Shown: positions 33,411 to 45,120, numbered from the stretch's first letter. The stretch is 64,000 nt of DNA from Delphinapterus leucas (GCF_002288925.2 NW_022098069.1:81626742-81690741); one strand, 5' to 3'. Made by a program: numbers and translations. The notes: a model not told the origin generated them from the sequence alone.

Positions 33411-33474
33411 CATTGTCATCTCTGTATCAATAAGCTTTAACCCATTGTCATCTCTGTATCAATAATTCCCAAAT
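33411..33474. repeat. 32-bp tandem duplication
   Basis: 'cattgtcatctctgtatcaa' followed by 'taa' occurs at 33411 and again at 33443, giving a 32-bp direct repeat. The copies are identical over 23 bases and then diverge. A second small duplication of 'tctcctagat' follows near 33476-33496. Confidence 0.9.
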
Positions 33475-33510
33475 TTCTCCTAGATTCTCCTAGATTTATT
33501 TTTGTATTTA

Positions 33511-33511
33511 T

Positions 33512-33574
<63 letters not shown>

Positions 33575-33575
33575 T
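33511..33575. repeat. Compound (CT)n(TA)n microsatellite
   Basis: About 40 bases of CT repeat, interrupted once by 'ttt', run directly into about 22 bases of TA repeat. Likely highly variable. Confidence 0.95.
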
Positions 33576-34269
33576 TCTATATAAAGAAACAACACCTTTA
33601 AAATCATGGTTGCATCATTCCTGATTTGTATATGCTAAATTTATCTCTTGGTTGAATATCTTTATCAAATAATTTTTATCAAGAAAGGTTTATACATGTC
33701 TATATTTGTTAAATGTATATACTTAGGAAATACTTTATATTCATGTTTTTTAAATTTTAATTATTTTTAATTGGGATATAATTGACATATAACAATATAT
33801 TAGTTTCAGGTATACAACATAATGATTCAATATTTACATATATTGCAGAATGATCACCACAATAAGTCTAGTTCATATTCATCATGTTACAAAGTTACAA
33901 AGTTTTTCTTGTGATGAAAACTTTTAAGATTTACTCTTAGCAACTTTCAAATCTACAATACAGTATAACCGTAGTCACCATACTGTACATTACATCCCCA
34001 TGGCTTATTTTATAACTGGAAGCTTTTGATCTTCTTCATCCATTTCACCCATCACACACCCCACATCTAGCAATCACCAATCTGTTATCTGTATCCATGA
34101 GCTTGGTTGGTTGTGTCTTTTGCGGGGTTTTCTTTAGATTCTGTATGTGAATGAGATCATGTGGTATTTGTCTTTCTCTGACTTATTTCACTTAGCATTA
34201 ACGCCCTAGGATCCATCCAGGTTATTGCAAATGGCAATATTTTCTTCTTTTTTTCAAGGCTGAATAATG

Positions 34270-35208
34270 TTCCAGTGTGTGTGTGTTTATATCCCTATCT
34301 ATCTATCTCTATATCTCTATATGCTTTCTTTATCCATTCATCCATCAATGGAAACTTGGGATGCTTCCCTATCTTGGCTATGGTAATTATACTTCAGTGA
34401 ATTGGGAGTGCAGATATCTTTTTGATACTGTTTTGGTCTTCTTAGGACAAATACCCAGAAGTGAAATTGCTGAATTATATGGTAGTTCTATTTTTAATTT
34501 TTTGAGGAACCTCCATATTGTTTTCCATAGTGGCTGCACCAATTTACATTCCCGCCAACAGTGCACATTCCTTTTTCTCACATCCTTGCCAACATTTGTT
34601 ATGTCATATTTCATTTGTTATTTCATTTGTCTTTTCAATAATATCCATCCTAACTGGTGTGAGGTGACATCTCACTGTGGTTTTGATTTTTATTTCCCTA
34701 ATGACTAGTGATGTTGAGCATCTTTCCATGTACCTGTTGGCCATCTGTATGTCTTCTCTGGAAAAATGTCTGTTTAGGCCTATTTTTTAATGGATTGCCT
34801 GTTTCTTTGTTATTGAGTTATAGATGCAAAAAATACGTAAAGAATTCAGATACATCATTTGCAAATATTTTTTCTCATTCAGTAGGCTGTTTTTTTCATT
34901 GTGTTAATGGTTTCCTTTTCTGTGCAGAAGCATTTTAATTTGATGTAGTCCCACTTAGTTTTGCTTTTGTTGCTTTTGGTGTCAAATTCAAAAAAATATC
35001 AAGACCAATGTAAAAAGCTTAGTGCCTATGTTTTCCTTTAGGAGTTTATGGTTTCAGGTCTTATGTTCAAGTCTTTCATCCATTTTGAGTTAATTTTTGT
35101 TAATGGTATAAGATGGTGATCCAGTTTCATTCTTTTGCATGTGACTGTCCAGTTTTCCCACAGTATTTATTGAAGGGACTACCCTGTTCCCGTTGTATAT
35201 TCTTGGCA
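34270..35208 (-). pseudogene. L1 ORF2 C-terminal pseudogene
   Basis: Broken minus-strand frames include '[20 protein letters not shown]' (34387-34614), the conserved 'CWxxCxxxxPLW'-like segment of the L1 ORF2 C-terminal cysteine-rich region. Upstream text matches the segment preceding it in other copies here. There are several stops and frameshifts. The ORF2 homology stops abruptly near 35208 at 'tatattcttgg'. Confidence 0.85.
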
Positions 35209-36685
35209 CCTCGCAAGCGTCTCACTGGCAGCCAGAGCTAAGTAATTTAGAGGTGTTTCCTGCGTGCAGCCACAAAAGTTGAGGTGTCAGAAGAGTGTAC
35301 GAGCTCCTTTCTGTGAGATACTGGTAAGCCATAGTGATTCAGGGAAAGAGAGCAAAGACAGTGCCCACTAGCTTTCGTCCCTGGATAGCACCTCAGTAGG
35401 CACCTGTGTGCCAAAGGAGATGCCTGCCCTTCAGGCTTCCAGGACAAGTCAATAGTAGTCCTCTTTCACAGAAAGACTTTGGATGTGTTTCAGTCTGCCG
35501 TCTGTACTGTGCCATGGAGGTGGCAGCCAGCCAAGAACTGTCTTTCCATTGGTACAGTGCCATGGGACTCGGGAATTCAAGCCCCACTGGCCACCACAGC
35601 CAGACGATCACAGGGCATCCCCTGGGCAGCAGCTACAAAGCTGGGGCACCAGACACATGTACAGGTTCCCTTCTGGGAGATGTTGGCACTCTGGGGCATG
35701 GCAGAGGGACAGCACAAAGATATCGCCCATCCTCTGAGGCCTCTGGAGACGATTAAAGTTGGCCCTTACATATGTGTTGAAGTACAACCCTGCCTCTCAG
35801 ACTGTACCTACAAATATTAGCTCCTAGGCGTCTTTCATAGAAAGACTGGGCATTTCTGTTTGCTGCCTCTTGCTGTGCCCTGGAGTTGGTAACCAGTTAA
35901 GAATTCTTTCTCAGTTTCTTACAGGCCTGTGGGGTCTGAGAGCATAAGCCCCTCTGGCCACCAGAGCCAGGTGACATAGGGGTATCCTTTGGGCAGCAGC
36001 CACAAAAATCAGGGTACCAACAAGGGTACAAGATCTTTCTGGAAGACAGCAGTGAGCTGGAGTGAGGCACAGGGAGAGTGTAAGAATGGTGCCTGCGAGA
36101 ATTTATCCCCGGAGAGTATTTCAGTTGGCTCCTAAATGTGTGTCAATTAGATGCCTGCGCCTCACATCAACGCTAGAAGCAAATAACCTCTTTCACAGAA
36201 AGTCTGGGTGCTTTTCGGTTGGCTGCCTCGGTGCTGGGCTTTAGGGCAGGTAAGTCTGAGTGTGAGAGCCCTTTACGAACCGTTTCTAGCCCTCTGGTTC
36301 TCATGGATGCAAGCCATGTTAGCTTTCAAAACTAGATGCTTTGGTGTCTTGTCTCTCAGGTGGAAGTCTTCAAAGTTGGGGTGCTCTGGGGTGCTCAGTG
36401 TGTAGTTCACACCTTTTGCTTCTCAGGCAGAAGGTGGGGTTTGGAGTCCCCTCCTGTGAGTCACCACTGTGGGGTGGTGGGGATTATGCTGAGTTTGACT
36501 CAGCCTCTCCTACCCACTTTGATGAGTTTTCCTTCTCACTTACCTGCTACGCAGGAGCTGCTCAGCTAGGTTTTTTCTTCTTCCTCAGAGGATATTGCTC
36601 CATATGTAGCATAGATTCAGTGTGTCTGTGGACGGAGGTGAGTTCAGGGTCTTTATACATCGTCATCTTGAACCAGAACTCCCAC
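35209..36685 (-). promoter_or_regulatory. L1 5'UTR with about three ~365-bp tandem units
   Basis: The anchor 'ctggccaccagagcc' (or close variants) occurs at about 35223, 35585 and 35952, spacings of 362 and 367 bases. A second anchor 'agaaagact(g)' followed by 'tgtttgctgcctcttgctgtg'-like text occurs at about 35471, 35841 and 36197. Two independent anchors with the same period show a diverged tandem array. In mouse L1, tandem monomers form the promoter; a similar role here is inference. Confidence 0.75.
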
Positions 36686-36696
36686 TCATGTTTTAA

Positions 36697-39600
36697 GTGA
36701 ATAAAAATATGAGTGTTACGAAATTTTTAGGAACACTCTCTCTATATATAGCTCAACTGTTGGCTTACATCAAATTTACTGAGGAGAATCCTGGAGCCAG
36801 TTATTTTATGCTTCATCTTTACAAGTAATTTAATTTTTCTGTCTGAATACCATAGGTTTCTTTCTTGATCCTTCAAGTTCAATAATGTTATCAACATATG
36901 TATCAGTGTTCGTCATTTTAAATCAACTTTTCCTGGAACAAATTTTGCATTTTTGGTCTAGAGAGTCAACTCTTCTATTATTTCAGGAAATATCTTATTC
37001 CTTTTGATTTTTAAAATATTCTCTTCTTTTAGAAATCCACCCATTTGTTTTCCTATGTTTTTCCATGTCTATCATCTCATTAAGCACAGTTATTAAAATG
37101 TTTTTAAGTAATTTGTTTTTCATAGTCACCTTGTGTTTGTCCTTATTCCTATCTCTCGTTTCAGTAGTATGTATTCTGTTTCTTTCTGGTTCAAATGTAG
37201 TTTTCACTTCTGTAGTGGTTTTATTTTATTTCTCTGTTTTCTGTGTTTTGCTGATTCATATTTGATCTGCTAGTATGTCTCCTCTCTTTGTTAATCACTA
37301 CTGCAATCTCCTTTTTCTATTAGAATTTTTCCTTTGGTTTATTTAAGGGTATGTAGATGTATTTGTGTGAAATGTTTTCTGTTTCCTGGACAGAATTATT
37401 TTTTCTGAGGTGTGTTAAACCTAACAGTTCATCTGAATTTTCATTATCACTCCTCCCTTTTCTACTGTATCTGTGCATGTGTTCTTCTTTGTCTCCACTT
37501 CATCTTTGAACAAGGTAATTCTCCCCTATGGTACAGCTGTTTGTTCAGCAGTGGTTAAGGCAAGTAAATGGATATTGATCTGTGATCACAACTTCAGGAA
37601 GAAAATGCTGACAATTCAGCTTTTGGCATTCCACCCTCAGGACAAGCAGTCACCCAGACAGAGGATGTTACTTCTCAGTGAAGCTTGTCGTGCTTGGGTA
37701 TTTTGTATGATGGTTAGTGTTGATTTCTGTTTAGTCCATTCCATCCCCTGCTGTAAAACTGGATGCTACTCATATTCTAGCCTCCGTTACGATTCATCAC
37801 CATGATGCTCTTCTTGGCTTAGAAATAGAGATGGTGCGTCAACAATATCCTTCCTTCCTTTATCCATAATGTTTTACCGGGTTTCAGAAGAAATGTAGTA
37901 TACACAGGCTACTGCTTTACCAACAGTTTTCTTTCTTCCTTTCTCATTTTGGCCACTGAATATATCTTTTCTGAATTTCACTTTATAAATTTAATCTAAC
38001 TCACCTTGTTGTATACATAAATCACAGTTTAATTACTATTTCCATGAAGCCAGAAGTAAACTTCTTGCTCTGCATTGATTCTTTCACATAAAGCATCAAT
38101 TACCTGACGACCATTGGGGAAAGGTCTGTGTCACTTTCACTGCAATGGATTGTTCACAGTAGGTTTAAGTGAAGTTGCGACTTACGTGCCGTACTGCAAA
38201 ATTATGAAAAGTGTTTGAAATAGAACTCCAAATTGTTTAAAGCAAGAAAAATTATTTCTGGATATACTAATAGCAATATTCACACTCCTCTTTTACTGAG
38301 TTACTATACGATTAAATGAACTAGCTATCTGCTATCACATTAGTCTTCCATAAGAAAAGGAGAGCATGCTAAAATTAAAATGTGCAACTTCTAAATGTCA
38401 TTTGCCCAAACAATGTCAAATTTACTTTATTCCTTTCTCAAAGGTTTCCTTGTATCTTTTAAAGGCAAAAGGTACACAAATGTTTCCTCAGTGTCTTATT
38501 TCCATGAGTCAATGCTTAATTTTTCAGCTTTGCTGAAGTAGTGTTTTGCTTCCTTGGCATATCAGACCATTTTCTTTGATTTTTGCATGAGCACCACATC
38601 TGCCTTTCAACTGTAAACCCTCAGTAATAGATCTTTATAAACCCTCAGTAATAGATCTTTAAAATCTGATTGTGCTCTCATTCAGTATATCATGATACTA
38701 ATTTTTTCTTCCTCTCTATCTTAAGAAATTTCTTACTGGCAATATAACTTTGAAATCATCCTTAATATAACAGCATCTTACATGTTTTCAGTTGTTTCCT
38801 ATTTTCATTCAGATGTACGATTTAAACTTTTGGAAATACACAAATGCTCTGATAGAAAAAATGAGCATCTATTTATATGTTAAGGCTAACTGCTCTGTAT
38901 CAAAAGTGGTTGGACAAAATAAGAATGTTGCTTTAACAAGTATTATAAGAAACTATACATATTAGAAACTGCTGAAGGTAAGGAGCAATGAGATAGAAAT
39001 ATTATTTGAAAATGATGCCTAAGCACTTAGAAAACACTCACTGTTTTCTGTGGTATAAACCTTGGTCCTCAGACCTACAAATAAAAAAAATTACATACAG
39101 CCATAGGTCACTGGTTATCTCTAGGAGGCTAAGTCATTTGTAATATGTTAACGCTGCTGTCTTCAGCTGCCCCCAATCAAATTAGTTTCACATGAGCTCT
39201 TCTAGTTTAATTCTTCTAACATTTCTCTGCTTCATGGAAAATAGATGACTTCTCTGACTTGCTAGTTTGGGCATGCTTGTGCCACTTTCTTTGAGCTGCC
39301 AGCATGTGTCCAATGTTATCCTTCACTTCTTGTTGCCATAAACTATGCAGGGGACGCTCTATAGAGGACGGTCTGCATCCTGACACCATTGCCTTAATTG
39401 GAAGGGTAAACCTGTGTAATTTTTCAAAATACAGTAATCCACTTGACTGCAGATATATGCCCCATTTTCCAATACTAACTTTATTAATTTAAAAAAGTCA
39501 TATTTGATCCCTCATCTGCCTCACTCTGTTGGTCTTATTTCCCAATTGATTGATTAGAAATTGGATGATGAAATTAGTGCTATAAAACTCTAAAACCTAT

Positions 39601-40095
39601 ATATTAACCAAAATGCTAATTGTCTTACAGAGAGAATTAAACAGCCAGGCAAAAGAGAATACTTGTTAGCTGGTATCATCTTCTTTTCCTATAAGAAAAA
39701 TGATGTGGGAAATCATTTGATTATTAGATGATTTTACATTAAATAAATATACAATCAGGGGTAAGGCTTACTGGGTAATCTGGATGGCTGCCATCACCAA
39801 CAGACAAGTTTGATGCATCTATTCTCTTACAAAGATATGCCTGTCAAGAGGTCTAGATGCTTAACTCTACTGGTCGTTATAGGTTCTTTACTAGAACTGC
39901 TGAAGATACTAAAAGTTTCTTCTTTGCCACCCTTTTTCTAGCTTCTAGGTAAATATTCAAATCATTCCCTTCAGGTAAAGGAGTCTTCAGACAGGGTATA
40001 ATATATTTGAACATGCTACATAAGTGGACCTTCTATGAGAGTTATATCTTTTCAACTACATACTAGACAACATGAATAGGACCTTTAAATATTTT
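36697..40095. other. Single-copy DNA, nothing firmly recognised
   Basis: About 3.4 kb of AT-rich intergenic DNA. A 110-codon plus frame (37473-37805) and a 66/70-codon overlapping pair near 37000-37265 have no recognisable domains. A small tandem duplication lies at 38615-38662. Old repeats too diverged for me to see may be present. Confidence 0.45.
38615..38662. repeat. 24-bp tandem duplication
   Basis: 'aaaccctcagtaatagatct' followed by 'tta' occurs twice back to back (38615 and 38639), identical over about 23 bases. Confidence 0.9.
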
Positions 40096-40148
40096 TAAAA
40101 TTAATTTTTAGTGGAGAATAGTCGCTTTACAATGTTGTGTTAATCTGG
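40096..40148 (-). mobile_element. Very short L1 3'-end fragment
   Basis: 'ttaatttttagtggagaata' then 'gtcgctttacaatgttgtgttaatctg' corresponds to the extreme 3' terminus of an L1 3'UTR in antisense (compare 17752-17800 and 62880-62915). It is either a severely 5'-truncated insertion or a leftover. Confidence 0.6.
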
Positions 40149-40169
40149 GCTTATATATTTTTAAATCTC

Positions 40170-40475
40170 CTGTGGCAAAGATGGCTAGTTGTCTGCTCCC
40201 TAATCATTGTGTACAATTCCTACTGATAGCAACTGCCTAAGCAGACGATATTATTTTGTTTCCAGTCTTCCTTAAACATCTTATGTCCATGTGACTGGGT
40301 TCTGACCAGTGGAACGTGGGCCAAAGTTCTTATAGCAATTCTAGCCCTGGCCCATAAAAACCTCTTATAAGATCCTATAATCCTGATTTTTGCTCAGAAT
40401 CAAGCCTTCCAAGGTGACATCTGGAGCTTCTGCTGAAGATGGTAGATCCCCCCTCATTTGGGTTCCCAAATGAAC
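40170..40475 (+). mobile_element. MLT1-like LTR, 5' portion
   Basis: 'tgtccatgtgactgggttctgaccagtggaacgtgggcc' and 'ctagccctggcccataaaaacctc' followed by 'aaggtgacatctggagcttctg' match the layout of mammalian MaLR (MLT1-type) LTRs. The homology stops where the L1 5'UTR begins near 40485. Matching 3'-terminal MLT1 wording occurs at 54590-54715, so the LTR may have been split by the intervening insertions. Confidence 0.55.
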
Positions 40476-40484
40476 ATATAAAGA

Positions 40485-42895
40485 AATGCTTCTAGAGAGT
40501 GATATCACCAAGATTGTGACCTAGTCATTCCTGACTTTGCTCCCCAGCACAAGAAGAACAACTAACAACTATTCAGAGGCAAGACATGAATGAAAAAATC
40601 CTAGAACACGGGACTGAGAAGGAAGCACCCCCTGCACCAGAGACCAAGACAGACTGCAGTAGAAGGTAAGAAAAGTAGCGTAGCTGTATGCTGACCACGT
40701 TGCCCCTCCCTCAGGCCAGCATAGCATCCCACGGAATGGTTGTCCCTGAGTCTGTGGTTCCTCCAGAGGAGAAGGAGAACCCAGGGTAAACATCCATCTC
40801 CCCCAGCATTGTCGGTCATTTCTTGGGAGCCCCCATTCTGGTACTGCCCCATGGGGGAATCTGACAGGCTTTACTGCTGGGAATCTAATTATAACAGAGA
40901 AGGAGGAAAGGGCTTCCAACAATCAGCACTCAGATCTTGGCAGACCAAGTTCCTACCTGCAGCACCCAAGTAGTAATCCCGACTAGCAGCTTTGCTCATC
41001 TGCAGGGCCAAGATGGTGGTGCAGTCTGACCAGGGAACTTGGCAGGGTACAGGTCAGCCTGATTCGGGTCCTCAAACCAAGAGCCTCTTGAGCCCCTGCC
41101 CAGGCAGGGGAGCTAATTCACAGCCCCATCTATTGCTGAGTATAGCTCGCAGCGTCATCTGACTGGAAAGCCATGTAGCCCAATAATGCACAACTGAAGA
41201 GTCCAGCAGGCAGAGTTAATTGTCCACAGAGCAACGCGAGTGGCCCCACTTGGCCAGGGAACTTGGGGTGCAGGTCATCTTCAGTCAAGAGCAAAAAGAG
41301 CCTTACTGATTTGGATCCAGTTCTCCCACGCTGCCCTGGCAAGAAAACTAATTCATAGCCATGTTCATTGCTAAACCCAGCTTCAGGCCCTCCCAACCAG
41401 GTGATCTAACCAGAGCCCACCCAGCAGATCTGTTTAAAGTATAGATGAACAGAGAGCACAGCCTGTGGCTTGCCCCATCTGCAGAGCAAAACTGGTGGTT
41501 TCTCTAGCCAGGGACTTCAGTGCATAGTTTTGCCTGATTTGGGTCCCCAAACAAGAAGCTGTGCAGGTCCTGGGGACAGTTCTGCTGCCCTGCCAGGTAA
41601 GCTAATTCATAGCCCCCAACTACTACTAAATAAATATAAAACCCAGTCCCAACTGTCTAAATCTCACCAAGCAACTGCAGAAACCATACTTCAGCCTTGC
41701 TTGGGCAGGGAAGAAAGCCAGCAATCCTATCTAAATCTCCTCAGCTAGCAGATATCCCACTCTGACCTCAGAGCTCAGACAGTTGCCTCACCCAAAAATA
41801 GTCCCTGATATCAAGCCAAACCTGCCCAAGGCAATTACCTGTGGACACATCCAGAAACTCAAACTCAGCTGACTGGTTAAAAAAAACCCAAAACTGTCTC
41901 TGCCACAGTGAACCTGTAAAGTCTGGAAGAGGATAACACTTACTTACTCAAATTCACAGATACCAATGAAAGAAATCAAGGACCATAAAAAATGAGGTAA
42001 ACATGACACCACCAAAGGAAATTAATAAGCTCCAATAACTGACCCTAAAGAAAGAGGTATATGAAGTGTCAGACAAATAAATAGTTCAGACTAATCCTCT
42101 TAAATTTTAGTGAAATACCAGAAAATCCAGACAACTAAATGAAATCAGGAAAACAATGCATGAACGAAATGAGAAGTTCAATGAAGAAAGAGAGACCATT
42201 GGGGAAAAAAACCCCAGAAATCCCAGAGTTTAAAAATAAAATGACTGAAGAACTCCACAGAGAGCTTCAAGAGCAGACTCAATCATGCAGAAGAATCAGT
42301 GACCTAGAACACAGGATGTTTGAAATTACCCAGTAAGAGGAGCCAAAAGGAAAAAGTGAACAAAGCCTATGGAACTTATTGGACACAGCCAAAAGAAACA
42401 ATATGGGAAAAGAAACAATATGGGAATTCCAGAAGGAAAACAGAAAGTGTATTTAAAGCAATAATGGCTGACAACTTCCCAAACCTGGGGAGAGAAATGG
42501 ACATCCAGACACATGAGACTCCAAAGTTCCCAAACAGGGCTACACCTAGACACATTACAATTAAATTGTCAAAAGTCAAAAACAAAGAAAGAATTTTGAA
42601 AGCAGCAAAGGAAAAGAGACACTTAAATAAAAGGGAGCCTCCCTAAGACTTGGCAGGTTTTTCAGCAGCAACTTTTCAGGCCAAGAAAAAAATGGAATAC
42701 TATATTAAAGTGTTGAAATAAAAAAGCCCCCACCAACCAAGAAATCTATATCTGGCAAAACCATCCTTCAAAAATTAAGGAGGGGGAAATACTTTCCCAA
42801 ACAAACAAACAAAAGCTGAGGGCATTCATTGCCACTAACTCTGACTTACAAGAAATGCTAAAGGGAGTTCTTTGAGTGGAAGTAAAAGTACCCTA
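40485..42895 (+). mobile_element. Old L1 (L1M class), 5'UTR and ORF1 half
   Basis: This is a plus-strand L1 with 5'UTR (40485-~42080: 'gagagtgatatcaccaagattgtgacctag', then GC-richer text) and ORF1 remnants ending at a TGA at 42873-42875. The sequence directly after the ORF1 stop matches what resumes near 49512 (spacer, ORF2, 3'UTR). So 40485-42895 and 49512-53885 are most simply two halves of one L1 interrupted by 6.6 kb of younger L1. GC-rich 5'UTR frames (up to 117 codons) are chance. Confidence 0.8.
42085..42875 (+). pseudogene. L1 ORF1 pseudogene of the old plus-strand L1
   Basis: ORF1p pieces: 'EIPEFKNKMTEELHRELQEQ' and 'SDLEHRMFEITQ' (coiled-coil region, 42139-42336), then in other frames 'LGREMDIQTHETPKFPNRAT' and 'RILKAAKEKRH' (42320-42646), and the C-terminal end '..EMLKGVL' before the stop at 42873. 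Frameshifts and stops throughout. It encoded an RNA-binding chaperone in the live element. Confidence 0.88.
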
Positions 42896-43565
42896 ATAGT
42901 GGGGGACTTTAACAGTGCACTTACATCAATGGACGGATCATCCAGACAGAAAATCAATAAGGAAACACAGGCCTTAAATGACACATTAGACCAGATGGAC
43001 TTAACTGATACTTATAGAACATTCCATCTGAAAGCAGCCAAATACACTTTCTTCTCAAATGCACATGGAACATTCTCCAGGACAGATCACATCTTGGGCC
43101 ACAAATCAAGCCTCAGTAAATATAAGAAAACTGAAATCATGTCAAGCATCTTTTCTGACCAAAATGCTCTGATATTAAAAATCAACTACAAGAAAAAAAC
43201 TGTAAAAAACACAAACACATGGAGGCTAAACAATATGTTACTAAACAACCAATGGATCACTAAAGAAATCAAAGAGGAAATCAAAAAATACTTCGAGACA
43301 AATGACAGTCCAAAACCTTTGGGATACAGCAAAAGCAGTTCTAAGAGGGAAGCTTATAACAATAGAAACAAGAAAAATCTCAAACAACCTAACCTTACAC
43401 CCAAAGCAACTAGAGAAGGAAGCACAAACAAAACCTAGTAGAAGGAAAGAAATCATAAAGATCAGAGCAGAAATAAATGAAACAATAGCAAAGATCAATG
43501 AAACTAAAAGCTGGTTCTTTGAGAAGATAAACCTTAAGCCAGACTCATCAAAAAAAAAAAAAAAA
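42896..43565 (+). pseudogene. L1 ORF2 endonuclease fragment
   Basis: The open frame 42872-43438 covers the second half of the apurinic-like endonuclease: 'GDFNSALTSMDGSSRQKINK', 'FSRTDHILGHKSSLSKY', 'NTWRLNNMLLNN'. The catalytic SDH motif reads SDQ ('IFSDQNALIL'), losing the active-site histidine. The frame shifts near 43300 ('VQNLWDTAKAVLRGKLI'), and the copy is then interrupted by a truncated type-B L1 at 43566. Confidence 0.9.
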
Positions 43566-44103
43566 GGTCATCGGATAAATGGATAAAGAAGATGTGGCAC
43601 ACATATACAATGGAATATTACTCAGCCATAAAAAGAAACGAAATTGAGCTATTTGTAATGAGGTAGATAGACCGAGAGTCTGTCATACAGAGTGAAGTAA
43701 GTCAGAAAGAGAAAGACAAATACCATATGCTAACACACATATATAGAATTTAAGAAGAAAAATGTCATGAAGAACCTAGGGGTAAGACAGGAATAAAGAC
43801 CCAGACCTATTAGAGAATGGACTTGGGTAAGCTGTGACAAAGCGAGAGAGTGGCATGGACATATATACACTACCAAACGTAAAATAGATAGCTAGTGGGA
43901 AGCAGCCACATAGCACAGGGAGATCAGCTCGGTGCTTTGTGACCACCTGGAGGGGTGGGATAGGGAGGGTGGGAGGGAGGGAGACGCAAGAGGGAAGAGA
44001 TATGGGAACATATGTATATGTATAACTGATTCACTTTGTTATAAAGCAGAAACTAACACACCATTGTAAAGCAATTATACTCCAATAAAGATGTTTAAAA
44101 AAA
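43566..44103 (+). mobile_element. 5'-truncated type-B L1 3' end
   Basis: About 540 bases from the ORF2 C-terminal text ('ggataaatggataaagaagatgtgg', 'actcagccataaaaagaaac') through the whole type-B 3'UTR to 'ccaataaagatgtttaaaaa'. It interrupts ORF2 exactly in an A-run: left flank 'agactcatcaaaaaaa', right flank 'aaaaaaaagggagaggactc', which join in frame as ORF2. The TSD must lie in the A-run and cannot be delimited. Confidence 0.92.
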
Positions 44104-45120
44104 AGGGAGAGGACTCAAATCAATAAAATTAGAAATGAAAAAGGAGAAGTTTCAACGCACACTACAGAAATACAAAGGATCTTAAGAGACTACTACAAAA
44201 AACTATATGCCAATAAAATGGACAAATTCTTAGAAAGGTACAACCTTCCAAAATGAACCAGGAAGAAATAGAAAATATGAACAGACCAATCACAATTACT
44301 GAAATTGAAAAACTGTGATTTTAAAAATCCCAACAAATGAAAGTCCAGGACCAGATGGCTTCACAGGCGAATTCTAGCAAACATTTACAGAAGAGTTAAC
44401 ACCTATCCTTCTGAAACTCTCCCAAAAAACTGCAGAAGAAGGAAAACTCCCAAGTCATTCTGTGAGGCCACTATCACACCCTGATACCAAACCCAGACAA
44501 AGATATCACAAAAAAAGAATGATAGGCCAGTATCACTGATAAACATAGACATGAAAATCCTCAACAAAATACTAGCAAACTGAATCCAACAACACACTAA
44601 AAGGATCATACACCATGATCAAGTGGGATTTTAATCCCAGGGATGCAAGGATTCTTCAGTATCTGCAAATCAGTCAGTGTGATGCACCCCATCAACAACT
44701 GAAGACTAAAAACCACATGATCATCTCAATAGATGCCGAGAAAGCTCCTGACAAAATTCAACACTGATTTACAACAGAAGCTCTCTAGAAAGTGGGCACA
44801 GACAGAACTTACCTCAACATCATAAAGGCCATATATGACAAACCCACAGGTAACATCATTCTCAAGGGTGAAAAGCTGAAGGCATTTCCTCTAAGATCAG
44901 GAAAAAGGCAAGGATGTCCACTGTCACCTCTTTTATCCAACATAGTTCTAGAAGTCCTAGTCATGGCAATCAGAGTAGAACAAGAAATAAAAGGAACGCA
45001 AATTGGAAAAGAAGTAAAACTGTCACTGTCTGCAGATGACATGATACTATACATAGAGAATACGAAAGATGCTACCAGAAAACAACTGGAGCTAATCAAT
45101 GAATTCGGTAAAGTAACAGG
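44104..45120 (+). pseudogene. L1 ORF2 reverse transcriptase fragment (type A into B)
   Basis: The palm and fingers region: 'aggaccagatggcttcacagg' (GPDGFTG), 'gatcaagtgggatttta', '[20 protein letters not shown]', and the catalytic site SADD (only the first residue of FADD is changed, both aspartates kept) within frame 44792-45448. Sequence up to about 44985 matches the type-A copy at 2075-2857. From about 45130 it matches type B. Frame breaks before 44792 kill it. Confidence 0.85.

Larger units (their letters stand above)
33741..36696 (-). mobile_element. L1, internally deleted (5'UTR joined to ORF2 C-terminus), with TSD
   Basis: This minus-strand L1 has a 3'UTR (33755-~34270), the ORF2 C-terminal region (to about 35208), then directly a 5'UTR block (35209-36685) ending in 'catcttgaaccagaac'. 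ORF1, endonuclease and most of the reverse transcriptase are absent. The flanks carry TCATGTTTT at 33741-33749 and 36686-36694, so the two halves look like one insertion. The 3'UTR wording ('agtttcaggtatacaacataatgattcaa') is of an older L1 class than types A and B. Confidence 0.75.

Noticed and set aside
35406..35820. Overlapping plus-strand frames of 84-116 codons
   Set aside because: All three frames are open because this is GC-richer L1 5'UTR repeat sequence; the frames follow the tandem units.
40569..41748. Plus and minus frames of 77-117 codons at 40569-41748
   Set aside because: This is the L1 5'UTR of the old plus-strand element. The frames are chance openings in GC-richer sequence.
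42872..43438. 188-codon frame as a host gene with an endonuclease domain
   Set aside because: It is L1 ORF2 endonuclease (GDFN, HILGHKSSL) embedded in L1 sequence, with the SDH histidine replaced.
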